Assembly (NCBI RefSeq): GCF_040436345.1
Contig: NC_133216.1
Span: forward strand, 13,906,110-13,970,109
Length of the DNA: 64,000 bases
Direction: 5' to 3'
Origin: Pagrus major
Taxonomy: Eukaryota > Chordata > Actinopteri > Spariformes > Sparidae
Within the stretch, counting starts at the first letter, position 1. The number at the start of each line of letters is the position of its first letter. Shown here piece by piece: positions 1-12,300 of the stretch. Both the position numbers and the translations under genes were made by a program. The notes under the pieces are model-generated. The model saw only the letters and a list, made by a program, of their open reading frames with translations, was not told where the DNA came from and ran no database searches.

Positions 1-1204
1 AATCCCCTCCCTGAGCCAACATCTAATGTGACTGAGACTGCCGATGGCTATTTTCACATTTAAAACTGATTTTTAGCACTTTGAAAATTGAATTTGCATT
101 GGTGTGTGTGAGCAGGTGTGTGGTGCGGAGAGATACGGATAAAAAGGAGGTTTCCAGATGTTACTTAGCAGCACTGACTGATGATTTATCTGGTAGTAAA
201 CCGATTGGTTCCAGTAAGGTGGTAGAACAGTGACGGGGCAGAACTCACCGAAGGATTCAAGATTTCATTCTTAACTTTCATCCTTCCATCATGCTGCACA
301 TCCTGGGATCACAGGATCCAAATCACTTCCGACCATGGTGCAAATTTAGATTGACACTGGGAGGTATAGTTTAACATGTTGGGAAATACGTGGGGCTATC
401 CGGATACCATTTTTGGGGATTTGGGGCAGGGAGACGGGGACATCAGTCACCCCAGTGAGCACCAACTGAGATTTCGGCACTGTTTCTAGTAAAACTTTTC
501 AACAAGCTAAAATGCGGCTGCAACATTAACGCATCACAAAACACATGTGTGTAATTATTTAGGTAATTTGGTCAGTTGAAAAAAATGAATTGACAAAATA
601 AGTGCTAGGCTTCACGCCATTTACATACATGAGGTGGTTGTGGCTCAGCAGGTGAAGTGACCATCTGTCAATCAGGACACTCTACAATTTACAAATAATA
701 CGATATCATCATTTTGATGCCTGACTAAGATACCTCAACCAAATTTCTCAATATAGTCCAAAGTTTTGAGTATCTTTTCACCAGTGACCACTGATGTTTT
801 TAAATGTATTTTCAATGAGAAACCTCTCACTGGGACTGTCATTTCCATCCCCGTCAAAACTCAACTTCATGAGTGAGCGAGTATTGAGCCGTTTCACGTG
901 TGTCTGGAGGGTTGAGCTCGCCCTTGTCAAATCCCCACGCTCGCTGGACCGCATTTGCTCACGTGGAACAGAAATGATCTCTTGCGAGGACATTTTTTCC
1001 GCTCGTGGATAATGCTCTGTGTGCTCGTACCATTTGCACGTGCTGGTTTTGAGAGAAGTTAAACGCTATAGATGAGCTTCATTTTTCACTGATTATCACT
1101 CTTTTCCTCGCATTTATTGCAAGTAAGCCAACGTCCCCTTTCTCTTAAAAAAACAACATTTAAAAAAATTAAGCATTCAGATTTCAACGTCCAGAAGCTC
1201 CAAA

Positions 1205-1640
1205 ACATTTGGGTCAGCCCAAAAAAAAAAACGTATTCGCTTTCTTGCAGAGAGAGAGAGAGACAAGAAGATCAATACCACTCTCATGCTTGTACGCAAG
1301 CAGCTAGAGCCAAGTGAAGATTACCTTAGCTTAGCATGGGGGAAATAGCAAGCCTGTCCCTATCAAAATTGTAAAGATTGTAATTGTAAATTGTAAATAC
1401 ACCTACCACCGACTAACTGACATGTTATATCGTGTTTGTTTATCTGTACACAAACTGAAATGTAAAAATGACAATTAGTGGTTTTACAGGGACTTGTGTG
1501 TCGTAACTATTTCTAGCAGCCACCTGCTTCCAGTGTTTATGCTAAGCTAAGCTAAGCTAAGCCAATTCAGCTCCAGCTCCATAAGACATTGATCTTCTAA
1601 TCTATTGTTGGCAAGAATGCAAAAAAAACAAGCCAAAAAG
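1205..1640. mobile_element. MITE family A, copy 1 (diverged)
   Basis: Non-autonomous DNA transposon. It shares the internal ACGTATTCGCTTTCTTGC block near 1231 and the TTAGCTTAGCAT core with copies at 47995-48272 and 53525-53895. The right part holds GATCTTCTAATCTA and GCAAGAATGC, matching the right end of the 53.5 kb copy. The terminal inverted repeats are eroded here and an A-tract replaces part of the left end. Confidence 0.65.
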
Positions 1641-4129
1641 CCAAATTAAGTCTAAATCTCCACCTACCCTCAGGTCTGTCATTACAGGCACATTAAGTGT
1701 TTTTATACAGTACATACCATAGGGCAAAACATCCATTACCTACATCATTTTCATGGGTGTGGCTGCTTTGCCAGTCAGTACTCATACCTGATGCTGTGCT
1801 TCTTACTTTTCAAAAGCTCCATTTGCAGCCTGTACTCTTTCACAACATCTACAGCTACTTGCATTTACAATAGCTCGGTGATGTATGACGGTGTTAAAAA
1901 GACGTAAGTGAAACTGTATGTTTATTAAAGACGGTAAACTTATTTTCACTCTCTCAATCTTGATAATTTGCTGCTTTTCTTTGTTACATTAAGCAAAACA
2001 GAGTTCTGGACTAACCATTAAAAAACAAGCAATTTGAAGATGTTACGTTGGGCTTTGGGACACTGTGACAAGCATTTCTCTCGATTTTAAAGGCAAAACT
2101 ATTAAAATCAATAAAGAAATCAAGAAATTATTCAGAAGATAAATCGACAATATTCATTGCTGCAGACCTAATTGCATTTGGATTGACTTCCTCTTCCCTT
2201 GAACTTTTTTGTTGAATCTCTGCTCTAATTAGTTGGCACGCTCACACCGCAGTGAAAATGTATTTTTAAATTTTTGTCTTGGAAAACCGTGTCCAAGACC
2301 TGCTGGTGTAAAGTCTTTGACGCTCGATAGATGTTGACACAAGTCCGACATTGCTTTAATGACTGTGTATGTGGTTTGGATGAGAGGAGTGTGTGCGCGG
2401 AAAGAAATGGAAGCAGCCGACACCTCACTAACTAGCCAGCTGAGGCAGCCAGTGTTCCTGGCGTTGCCTTGGGCCGCACAGCATCCCTCTGCTTTTATTC
2501 AGTGCCCTCTGGCTGAAAAGAAAATTCTAGATTTTCTAAACAGGGGAAGTTGTTTCTGAAGGCTGCTGTCTGGCAAACCATCTCCACACACTTCAAAAGA
2601 GGGCGTGGGAATGAAAACAGACCAAATTGTTGCCCATGGACATGCAGTGATAAAACAGCCTCTCGCCTACATGGGCAAATCTAAACCGTCTTCTTCTCGC
2701 TCTTACTCTCACCATTGATGCTCTCCCACTCGTTTTCTCCTTTTTCTGTCACATATACAAACACATCTCTGCTATTCACTATTTATTTCTCCTATTCTCA
2801 TAACCATATGTGTGGTAGCTGCAGCAGGGCTCACAGGTTAGGTCAGCGGTATAAAAAAAGGAACTCCACAGAGGGAAGACGCATGGAGGGGGGTTAAAAG
2901 GCCGCAGGGGAAAACAATCCAATGACCACTTTTGGTTAAAAGCTGCAGCAGTCAGCACCGCAGCCTAAAATTTAATTTCCCCTAAAAGAACAGCTATCCT
3001 CAATGCCTTTGGCTGCCTATTTTTAGCATGTTATCGTTCAGCCTCAATCAGACCACAGCAGTCGAACTCAGAATGAAGACGGTCGCTGAAGACAGCATGG
3101 AGGGAGCTGGCTGATCCGGCTGATCAAGAAGTGTGTAATGTTTAATTTACAAGCTGAAGTAAGAGAAAAGAAGAGGAGGTTAGAGACAGGGAGAAATGGG
3201 ATACCCTGTCACTTGCAGTTGCTGCATCAATACTGTCAGCTGAGGTCATGGTTGAACGCCTAAGAAACAATGCCAGTGTTCAAGCATGCCATGACTTCAT
3301 GATAAATCAGTGTTCCCGTCTAACCGTGGCGTCATCTCAAATGTTCTCTGTCCCTTAAACTCACAACTTTCTCTTCTTGATGCGAGTTGCTCTGTTAAGC
3401 TGTTCCCTTGCTGCCCTGAATGCGCTGCCAGGCTCGTGCACTCGTGGCAACGACAACAATTAGTAAGTACCAAGGAAGCAGAACGGAGGAAGATTTCTTA
3501 GCTGCCAACAAGTATCGACTTGGGGTGGACAGTGACCAGCAAACCAGTGATCTAATGGCCCACTTCAGCTACGCTTTCCTCACAGTGTTGAGCTCAGCTA
3601 GCTGCCTCAAAAGCACACTGATTTGAATTCACCCTCTTCCTTCCTGCTATAATCATGTTAGGCCACGGGGCCTATGCTGTCTGCATCCTAAAAATGTTGT
3701 TTTGGCAAAAAGAAAATAAACAAAAAAAAAAACCAAACATGAGAGATGGATATTTCTGGCATCGTTTTAAGCTGTAAATAGATGAGATGCAGTTGCCTTG
3801 CCATTTGGAAGAGAACAGAGTAAGTGTGGGTGAATGCGTGCAGCAGGGAATTATGGTCTCCTACGCACAGTAAGGGTCCATGCTCCACTTGTCCTCAAAT
3901 ACTCAATGACAAATGGCCAAGGGTGAATTACCACTTGCCTCCAGGGGCCCCAGATAACTCCAGTCCTGCTATGTGTCACCTGGTTTGTCCTAATTCAATT
4001 GAAAACTTGTAAAGGAATGTGCACCACTACAGCAAAACAGCAGCTGACATCATAAGTGGCTGAATGTGGGTCCTGCTTTATCACCTGACCTTGAGGCCCG
4101 GCCTAGAGGGGGATCTTTGTGTCAAAAAA

Positions 4130-4940
4130 GTAGTTTGAAGATAGTGATGTTGTGCCACGTGATATGTACGATAATGGTGATGTTAAAAAATGAAATATTG
4201 ATATCATATTGACAATACACATATGATAATAACGTGTGAATAATCCAGCAAAGATGTTAGGTATAGTGTATCGTTTTTTTCCATCAGTAGATCTGGCAGT
4301 CTTTTCATTAGTCATTGGTTTTTTTTTGTATGCTTTGTTTATAGTTATAGTCACAGACTCTCTAGTCACAGATAATGGGTTAAGAATCGAAATTAAAATG
4401 CACTATTGGGTGCACCTAAATTATGTGCTGGTACACCTCAATGAAAAAGCTACAAGTCTGTCTGGGACCCTGTTTTATGGTGCACATCTCTGGATTAGTT
4501 TGTGTTTGATGGCCAAACAGCAAATGAGGGGTATGGTGGTATTCCAGCTGGAGATAAAAGGAGATATAAGATTTTATTGCGATAGAAACACTCAAGATCA
4601 GTTTATTGTGGTAGATTTACATAATCAGGATAGTGAATCGGGATAATCTTGAGTATCTTAGATGAGTGACTTGAAAAAGCTGTCTAGTTTGATAAGGTTC
4701 AGTCCTGTATATCTTCTTATCTTCGTCATTCCAAAATCTTAAACCTGTCACAATGGCTGACGCTGTGACGTGTCACACGAAAACTGTTTGTTCCTGAACA
4801 AAATGTCACATCAAGTTATTCCAGCATGCTTTAAGTGCCAATTTAAGCATATCTTGGTGATTATGGTGGTAATATTGTGCATCACAATTATTTTGGCCAG
4901 GATAATCGCGACATGAAATATTAAAATCGTCCCAGCAGAG
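4130..4940. repeat. AT-rich interspersed repeat, ends rich in GATATTG / ATCGCGACATGAAATATT-like sequence
   Basis: Both ends of this stretch carry diverged GATAATGGTGATGTT and ATTGTGCATCACAATT type sequence that I recognise as common dispersed repeat sequence in fish genomes. Two open frames of 88 and 136 codons cross it, but their composition is that of AT-rich repeat DNA and they match no protein I know. Confidence 0.4.
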
Positions 4941-5054
4941 AAAAAATTAAAACATTGTTCAAACAGTGGAAGGAAGTGGGGCCCAGCAGCTCATGTTTTC
5001 TCTCCGTGGCAGGTTGATCCAGCCCCGTCCTCAACTTAATCACAACTTCACACA

Positions 5055-5213
5055 TTAAAGGTGCACTATGTAGTTTTGGGGAAGAAATTTTGACTGATCT
5101 ACACTGACTGACTTTTTATGCCTCAACAAACTAATTAAACAAACTTTTCGTTTTCATGACTGAAAATTGGGAGTTTGAATTTCTTTTACAAAACTATAAA
5201 GTGCCCCTTTGAT
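5055..5213. mobile_element. MITE family C, copy 1 (TTAAAGGTGCACTATGTAG type)
   Basis: The left end is TTAA followed by AGGTGCACTATGTAGTTTT. The right end reads ACTATAAAGTGCCCCTTTGA, an inverted match. TTAA flanks the left end. It is related to the copies at 27950-28213 and 37698-37931. Confidence 0.65.
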
Positions 5214-5625
5214 CTTGTGTGAATTCAATCTAATGCACCAAATTAAACATCATATATATATTACCTATTCATCAAGTTAGTTATTAAGTTACTTAATAAT
5301 TTAACTTTCCACAGAATACACTCAGTGTTAGATGCAGTCCTGATGAAGATACCTTCATGTTAAAAAAAAATGCCATTTTCATAGTCCAAGTGGGCCAATT
5401 TTGTCTCCTTCACTTTGTCTCACTTTTTAAAGTATATTTTTGAGAGCTGTTTGAAAGCAGTCATTAAACTACACCAGAGAGAAGAGATACAAAACACAGA
5501 TAACCTGACTCTTGAAGGCATCTTATCCAGGACCACATGAGGACCCCTGCAGCTCAGTGTGGGGCCCCTGGGAGCCCAAACACACTTGTGTCTGTGTTGG
5601 AGACACCTGGCCTGTGCACACTCAC

Positions 5626-6024
5626 CTCTCCTCCATGGCCATCAAAAACCCCAAATATGGACGGGTGACTCTTGTTGACGATGTCCGTGAGCACCTCGAA
5701 CCTGTCCTCCATGTGGTCTCGCCGGCCTTGGATGGAGTACACGGCCACGTTGTTGCTCTTGAACTCCCATGTCTTGGAGAACTCCGCGTCCAGGACGTCC
5801 AGTCCGCCGAACCGCTCGTTCTGCATCATCTCGGCCACTTTCCCCTTGACCATCTTGACCGCATCCCGGCTGGACTTGACGATGGTCTTCACTTCGTCCG
5901 TGTGGAAGAAGTAACTCCACAGAGCCAGGCTGATGCACAGCAGGAACAAGGTCTCCGGTCTGAGCAGAAAATAACGCATGATCCGACCTAACAGAGACAG
6001 CAGGGTCATTGTATCCTCTATCAT
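5626..6024 (-). CDS. ppm1l: Protein phosphatase PPM1L (PP2C family), first coding exon only
   Basis: This exon encodes residues 1-133 of a PP2C-type, metal-dependent Ser/Thr phosphatase. PPM1L is an ER-membrane enzyme known to act on ceramide transport (CERT) and stress-kinase signalling. Visible features are the MIEDTMTLL start shared with mammalian PPM1L, a hydrophobic anchor at about residues 24-40, the RRDHMEDR motif, and the metal-binding DGHGGE at residues 128-133. The exon ends in phase 0 at GAG|GTGAGT (donor bases 5625-5624). The first ATG (6022-6024) was chosen because the protein matches the mammalian start; a second in-frame ATG lies at 6007-6009. The family protein is about 360 residues. 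The other two thirds are not in the window, because 1-5625 reads as intron 1. The gene is head-to-head with nmd3. Confidence 0.95.
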
Positions 6025-6650
6025 TTATTTATTTACATGCAAGAAATCGCGGCAGGTTGTGTGTCGCTCTCGCCCGCCGCAGGTTTCAGTCCATCGTCGT
6101 CGGCGCGAGTGGTTTGTTCGCGGCGAAACAGGCACATTTAACCGGAGCGGTACGTGAAGACTATACTGACAAAACAGGGGAGGGGGGGGGACACTTCACT
6201 GCATATTTCAGCGGACTCGCCAGGCAGAAGGTGCTAGAGTACGGACGCTTGACCGCGGGGGGGGACAAACACGGTGGGTTCCCTCCAGCACGCAGCCCCG
6301 CAGTGAGCCACCGACGGCTGTCCGCTGACCCTCCGATGCGGTCCGAGAACGCACCGACGCCCCGAGCACACAACGCAGGTCGCCCGTTCGGACTTCAAAT
6401 TAAGCCAGTGTGCTGCTGGCAAGAGCGGAGCTTTGGGCTGAGCCTCTTCCTGGCCAGCCCTGCTACTGTGCCCAGTCCCTGAAAATAGCGGTCCGCGCTG
6501 GAGCCGTCACATTCCCAGCTGCCACACTGGCTGCGAGGCTCCGCTGGTGCCTGACTAAACACAGCGGTGCTGCCTTCAGGTGCAGCTCGGAACGTCCGCG
6601 ATCTAGAGGAGACAGAATCACCTTTAACTTTGTTAATCAAAGGACTCTGT
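6025..6650 (-). promoter_or_regulatory. ppm1l: ppm1l 5' leader and CpG-rich promoter
   Basis: A GC- and CpG-dense stretch lies directly upstream of the ppm1l start codon, in sharp contrast to the AT-rich DNA on both sides. It begins in the first coding exon and fades near 6650. The open frames on both strands here are a by-product of base composition. No TATA box was identified, so the transcription start is not placed. Confidence 0.6.
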
Positions 6651-8780
6651 AGGATTATGTTGTAATAAATGTTTTTGTAGATGCTCTTTTTTTTTTTTTT
6701 TTTTTTTTTAAATCAGTTTGGCATTTAAAATGTCTCAAAAAAGCCAAAAAGTACTGTACTTAAGAACAATTAATGTCAGATACTTTACAACTGTCCATAT
6801 AGGTGACTTTCACTTTTACCCAAAGTAATATTTTTAACATGATATCTTTACTTTACATACTCAAGTATGACTTTTGAGTATTTTATACAACACTGCAAAT
6901 AAGGCTGGTGGATATTATTGAGGAGGACTAACCTTTTTTTGCCTTTATGAGCAAACCTCCCTGCTCATAAGGGAGATAAGATGGATAAATTAGTAACTGG
7001 TTGAAATAAACACAAATTTCTGTATCATTTATTGACAGGGTTTGGAGAGTTACTTTTTAAAAATGTATTCCGACTCATTTATTGATTACCTGTTAAAAAA
7101 TGTAGTCAGTAACGTAATCCAAGTGTTACAATAATAGAGTAATGTAATTTGATTACTTTCAAAAAAATAACAAACAATAATAAAAACTTTGAATAACAGC
7201 TTGCACAGAGTAACTCATTTGAGATTGATAAGGTAGATTTATTTTTGCATATACAGTAGCACCTTTAAAACAGAAGTAATTCAAGGTGCTTTATATATAG
7301 GTAAGAATGCATTATAACATTTAGAAACACAATCAAATTACACAAAAATAGTACAAAATTAAAAATAGATAAAAATTCCCAAACTTTTTCCAGTTAGTTG
7401 TGTCAGAGCACCAAAAACTTTAGCAAGCAATTCATGAATAAAATTTACCATTTACCATCAATTCCACAAAGCTCTTGTGCATGTTGTTCATTCATAGTAA
7501 CACCTTGGTTGCATAGCACTAAGTATTCCCTCGCCTCCTGCCATTGTGTGTTTACTAAATAAGGCATGATCGTTCACGTGTGTTTTGAGATTAGATATTT
7601 CCGACAGCACTTGAAGGCATCTAGAGAGCTACCATACCACAGGTGCGCTTAAAAGACCATAGATAAATAATTTGTTTTAAAAAGTATGTATTTTTGTAAA
7701 ATTATGTTTTTATTTATGATAAATCATGATTATGTTATTATGTTAAAAACATAAAGGCCGAACTTTGGCAATGTTATTTTAACAAGTGACAAGTACCAAC
7801 TGCACTGAGTGTGTAACTGTCCGGGGGACTCCAGACACACAGGGGTCCCACAAGCCCTTGCATGATTACCTGAACTTGAAACCGTGTCTTGAGGAGGGTC
7901 TTTGCATTGCAACCTATTTCCTAAGGCCCTCCTTTTTCCAGCTAGTTTTGTGCTAATTAAGAAAACTCCAAAATAATGTGTGTAATCAAAACACCACACA
8001 GCAAACCTGGAATCATGTTCTATCATAGGAGTACTTGTGTTGCACAGAGAGTGGGACAGACAGAGGGCTTAATAGAGGCCAGCATCTCAATTTTGCCTCA
8101 GGCCCCTCAAGCAAGTTAAAATGTCCTTGGTTAGAGTGGATATACATGCAATTCTGGTTTTGTTAATGCATGTTGAGGTTAACAGATCTGCAGTTTGATA
8201 TGTGAGGGTCTTACAAGTTGATCTGCTTAAGACTGTTGTATATTACTCAGTAACACTTAACTCAAACAAAATTCCTCAAGCAAATCTATTTGATTCAGTC
8301 AAATATGTGCTAGACTGTCCTTGCTATAATATTATTGCTAAATTACTTGCAAATAGTTCCAGGCTGTGTGTTTTATTAAAACAACAACATGCACACATGG
8401 AGTCCTACCAAATTATTTGCTTTCCAAATCAAGGTCTTGTGTGTTCTTATGTGGTATGCAATTCTCAAAAATAATCATTCATTCACTTTCCTGACTTAGC
8501 CTGGACTATATAGCTGCAGTACTCTTAGACAAGCATATATTGTACGTGGCCTAATACATTTTGTATGACATGACCATAATACGTTTTCAATCTTTATTTA
8601 AAAACCTATTAAAATCTTTTTTAAAGTGGAATATGATAAAAGTCTTTTGTTTCTTCTGGTTTCCCAGCCCAACAGCTGTATTTATACTATTTCTGAGTCA
8701 TTTTGATTCGCTCATACCAATAACTTCATGCCAAATGTGTTTTTATTAGCCTTTTATCAGCCTTTTTTATTTAATTTGAA
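6651..8780. other. Intergenic, ppm1l to nmd3; no gene seen
   Basis: AT-rich spacer between the divergent ppm1l and nmd3 promoters. It includes a poly-T tract near 6688-6710, dispersed-repeat remnants of the ACTTAAGTAC / CTCAAGTA type (about 6750-6900) and of the AATCCAAGTGTTAC / TAATTTGATTAC type (about 7095-7170), and a fragment near 7225-7330 resembling a reversed LINE tail (CAAGGTGCTTTATATA). Nothing here supports a coding exon. Confidence 0.5.
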
Positions 8781-8842
8781 TGTTTTTTGAAGGAAATTTA
8801 TTCAGGCGAACAAAGACAGTCCCGGGGTCCTTAAGTCCTGCA

Positions 8843-8850
8843 TGACGTCA
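8843..8850. promoter_or_regulatory. nmd3: Perfect palindromic CRE (TGACGTCA) in the nmd3 promoter
   Basis: The full 8-base CREB/ATF consensus lies in a small CpG-bearing patch about 550 bases before the nmd3 start codon and just ahead of the likely non-coding first exon. Full CRE palindromes near the start site are typical of constitutive CREB/ATF1 targets. A role here is inferred from position only. Confidence 0.5.
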
Positions 8851-8859
8851 TCGAGCCTC

Positions 8860-8937
8860 CCTCGGTCCTCGGTGGGGAAAACGTGGAGGACTGCACTTCA
8901 CGGTGTGTTGCGCTTTCTCCTGTCAAAAGTAACTCCA
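8860..8937 (+). other. nmd3: Putative nmd3 non-coding exon 1
   Basis: A 5' untranslated exon is required because the ATG exon begins at an acceptor (TCCTCAG before 9339). The best donor in the promoter patch is CCA|GTAAGA at 8938. Its start is not determined, and both boundaries are inference. Confidence 0.4.
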
Positions 8938-9396
8938 GTAAGATGTCATCTCTCGTTTGTACCAGTTCTACTTATCCAATAATTGTGGTCGACATTTTGC
9001 GCTTGTTTCTTCTCGAATATCCGTTTGAATCACTCGTGAAAACTAGCAATTTAGCATCTAATGCTAACTGATACTGGATGTAGAGCATCAGCTAGCAGCG
9101 TTAACTATAGAGCATGCACTGCATGTTTTCAGTGATAAAGCAGTCTTTATACAACTATTTATGAGCGTACACTTGGGAACAACGAGACCATACTCTTATT
9201 TTATTTACCTGCTGTTAAAAAAAAGCTGGTAGTTGTTACACAGTGGTCGCTACCAGCTATCTCTGGCTTTTTCCCATCACTTTCCCCCTGTCACAGCTTT
9301 GACAGGGCCATTTAAACCTGTCATGTTTCTGTCCTCAGAGATCATTGGGCTACACTAAGATCAACTGACCCACACCGACCTGTCAAGTTGACAAGA

Positions 9397-12300
9397 ATGG
9401 AGTACATGCAAGCTCCTGCCACAAGCAGCCAGGGGAATATGTAAGTGAACAATTATAACAGGTCTTGTCCTTGAATCTGTAGTATTGTGTGAGTCCACCT
9501 TCACCACTATAGACCTTTCTCAAGACTGATATGTTGGCGTGTCATCGAAGGAAAACGCATCTTGTCTATTAGCACGCCTACCTGGAATGCAGCCATTAGT
9601 GAAGACATTAGTAGTGTTTGACTGTTTGTCAAGTCAAAATGTTTACGCTGAGATAAAAAGCTTCATTAACAGATGTTAAAGCAGACATTTCTTCCTCTGT
9701 AGTTGCCTCAAAGAAGAGTACAGATTTGGTAATCAGTCATAGTAAACATTTGTGTCACAAGCTATATGGCACAAAAGAACAGGCTGCATTTATAAAGCAT
9801 TTTATCTTTTCCTACTAAATTGCTCCAACTGTTCCTTGCTACGAGTTTTGTCTGAAGCTGCTGAGAGAATCATTTACTGAGAAATTAAATAGAAAACGTT
9901 GGGTTGAGCCAGTGCTGTTGTCTCCAGTCTGGAAGATTAAAATGGGCTACATGAATCTGGTAGCTTTCCTTGACTCGACAGCTGGCTTGCTGTTGCTGTT
10001 TTAAGTCTCAAATGGCAACGCTTCTCACTTGGACTGTAACAGAGCCACTTAAAGGAGTTTTCTAAACAGTCTGTGATTTCAGCTGCTCTTCAACACAATG
10101 TTGATGTAATTTTGACAAAACTATAAACATCTACACGTTCATTGTGATAATCCATGATCTCACGTAAAATGGAACTGTTTGATTGAATAAACTATGCCAT
10201 GCTTTGGTCAGCGTCAGCACTAATGTGAAGCTCATTTTGTCTTTATTGAATATTCTATTTTTGATCAAACCAAACATGTAAAATAACACATTATTCATTC
10301 ATTTTCTCTTCCTCAGCCTGTGCTGTACATGTGGTGTCCCCATTCCTCCCAACCCAGCCAACATGTGTGTAGCCTGCCTGCGTACTCAGGTGGACATCTC
10401 GGAGGGAATCCCCAAGCAAGTCACAGCGCACTTCTGCAAACAGTGTGAAAGGTTTGTTTTTTATTTACAGTGTGATATACAGATAAGATCATTGTTTCCC
10501 TATAGAAAACATTTATAATTACAAGAAGTTCTTTTCTTTTTATTCTTTGAAAATCTTTCTCTTTCGTGCAGGTATTTGCAGCCTCCAGCCACCTGGGTGC
10601 AGTGTGCCCTGGAGTCCAGGGAACTGCTGGCTCTTTGTCTCAAAAAAATCAAGAGCTCTATGACCAAAGTAAGTTTAAATGGCTACAATGTATTATCAGT
10701 TTTAATAGAATGTCTTTTTTGTAGATTTTAAACTAATTACTATAATTAAATACATATTCTGATACCATTATTTTTATTTCAATATATTTGACAAACAAGT
10801 ATTTGTAACTTGTAACAAGATACTGATTGATGTGTTTGCCACTTCTGACTGTCAGTCTTACATTTTTAATTGCTGCAGCTCTGTATTCCCCCTGTCTGAA
10901 ATGCTCTGTGTTAGCTCCTGTCTCTTTAATGCCCCTCCTCCTGAATTCTCAGTCTGCTGTGATTGGTCAGCTGACACACACCTAAACAACAACAGAGCAG
11001 TTGTGTTAAATCAATTCTTAAGTGCCAAACTAGCTGGTAGGCATAACTTATGCAAATGTATGATATGGTGATGCAGTGTGATGTCACAAAGTCACAGAAT
11101 TAAAGGTGGGGCTTCTTACGAGGTGTTCAGGAGCAATCTTTCTGTGGGAGAAAGGAGCTTCTGTTGGTGCAGACCTTGACCTTTTTAACTTTAAAGATCT
11201 TCTTCATGCACAAGAACCTATAAAAAAACAGATAAGATCTCTATAAAAAGAAAGATAGATCTCCTTGAGAAGAAAATTTTGTTAATTGCAAAAGCAGTAA
11301 TTTCAGCACATTATTTTTGATTTCATCAGGCTTTGTATGGGGCTGTGCAGCAAAAAAAAGCTCAAACAACACATGTAGTGGACTCTTCTCAGTGACAACT
11401 TAATAGGACTTTCTTTTCATGCTGCCAAATCCAACACAAGAAATTCTAAAATAACTACAAAGTTCAATCAACCCCTGTGACACAGCTCCAACGAAAACAA
11501 ACATTGTAATCTTCAACAACACGTCTCTCCTCACAGGTGCGTCTCATTGATGCTGGGTTCCTGTGGACAGAGCCACACTCCAAAAGGATTAAGCTGAAAG
11601 TGACCATCCAGAAAGAGGTACGAGAACAGAGTGGAAGTGATAAGTGTGGGAGAGTGACATTCAGACGTACAGAAAAAAAAAGCTGATCCGGGAGCTGAGA
11701 CAGGCAACACGTTTTTCATCTAAAGGTTATCTGGGTTATTTGTTCAGGAAGTAATTAGCAGCAATGACAGTTTATATTAGAATTGAAGCCTTCTGGTTTA
11801 CATGAAAATAATAACATCACACACACATATTTACTACAAAGTGACAATTTATGAGATAATCTTATATGCAACAGAGTAAATTAAGTCTTCTGTTCATGAC
11901 TTATGTGTGTTTGAGAGAAGTGAGTTTTGCCAGCGGCTGTCATCTCATCTCTTTGACCTTTTCTGAGAACCTGAGCCCCGTGCTTATCAGGGCCAACTCT
12001 CTTGTTTGTGCTGTCTCCAGATCCTACCCCTCAAATCTATCTCAATGGCAACTTGGATACATGTTTAGATTTTCTTCTCATGAAGTGAATGACCATAAGC
12101 GCAGAGCCTTTGTCGCTGTTTGCCGTGCAGTTCGAGCAGATGGTGTAACTTGTTGCTGTCTTTGCCTCTCCAGGTGATGAATGGCGCCATCCTACAGCAG
12201 GTGTTTGTGGTCGAGTTTGTCATCCAGTACCAGATGTGCGACGACTGCCACCGTGTGGAAGCCAAGGACTTCTGGAAGGCCGTGGTTCAAGTTAGGCAGA

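Larger units (their letters stand above)
1..5625 (-). other. ppm1l intron 1 (part), non-coding, with repeats
   Basis: No exon of the PP2C catalytic core can be found on the minus strand here, so this is read as part of the long first intron of ppm1l. It is AT-rich. It holds MITE copies at about 1205-1640 and 5055-5213, and an AT-rich interspersed repeat at about 4130-4940. The remainder is unremarkable. Confidence 0.7.

Noticed and set aside
4103-4646. Open frames of 88 and 136 codons on opposite strands
   Set aside because: They lie in an AT-rich dispersed repeat; the composition and lack of any motif argue against genes.
6009-6482. 157-codon plus-strand open frame opposite the ppm1l start
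   Set aside because: Lies in the CpG-rich promoter and is antisense to the coding exon. The base composition explains the openness, and no motif is present.
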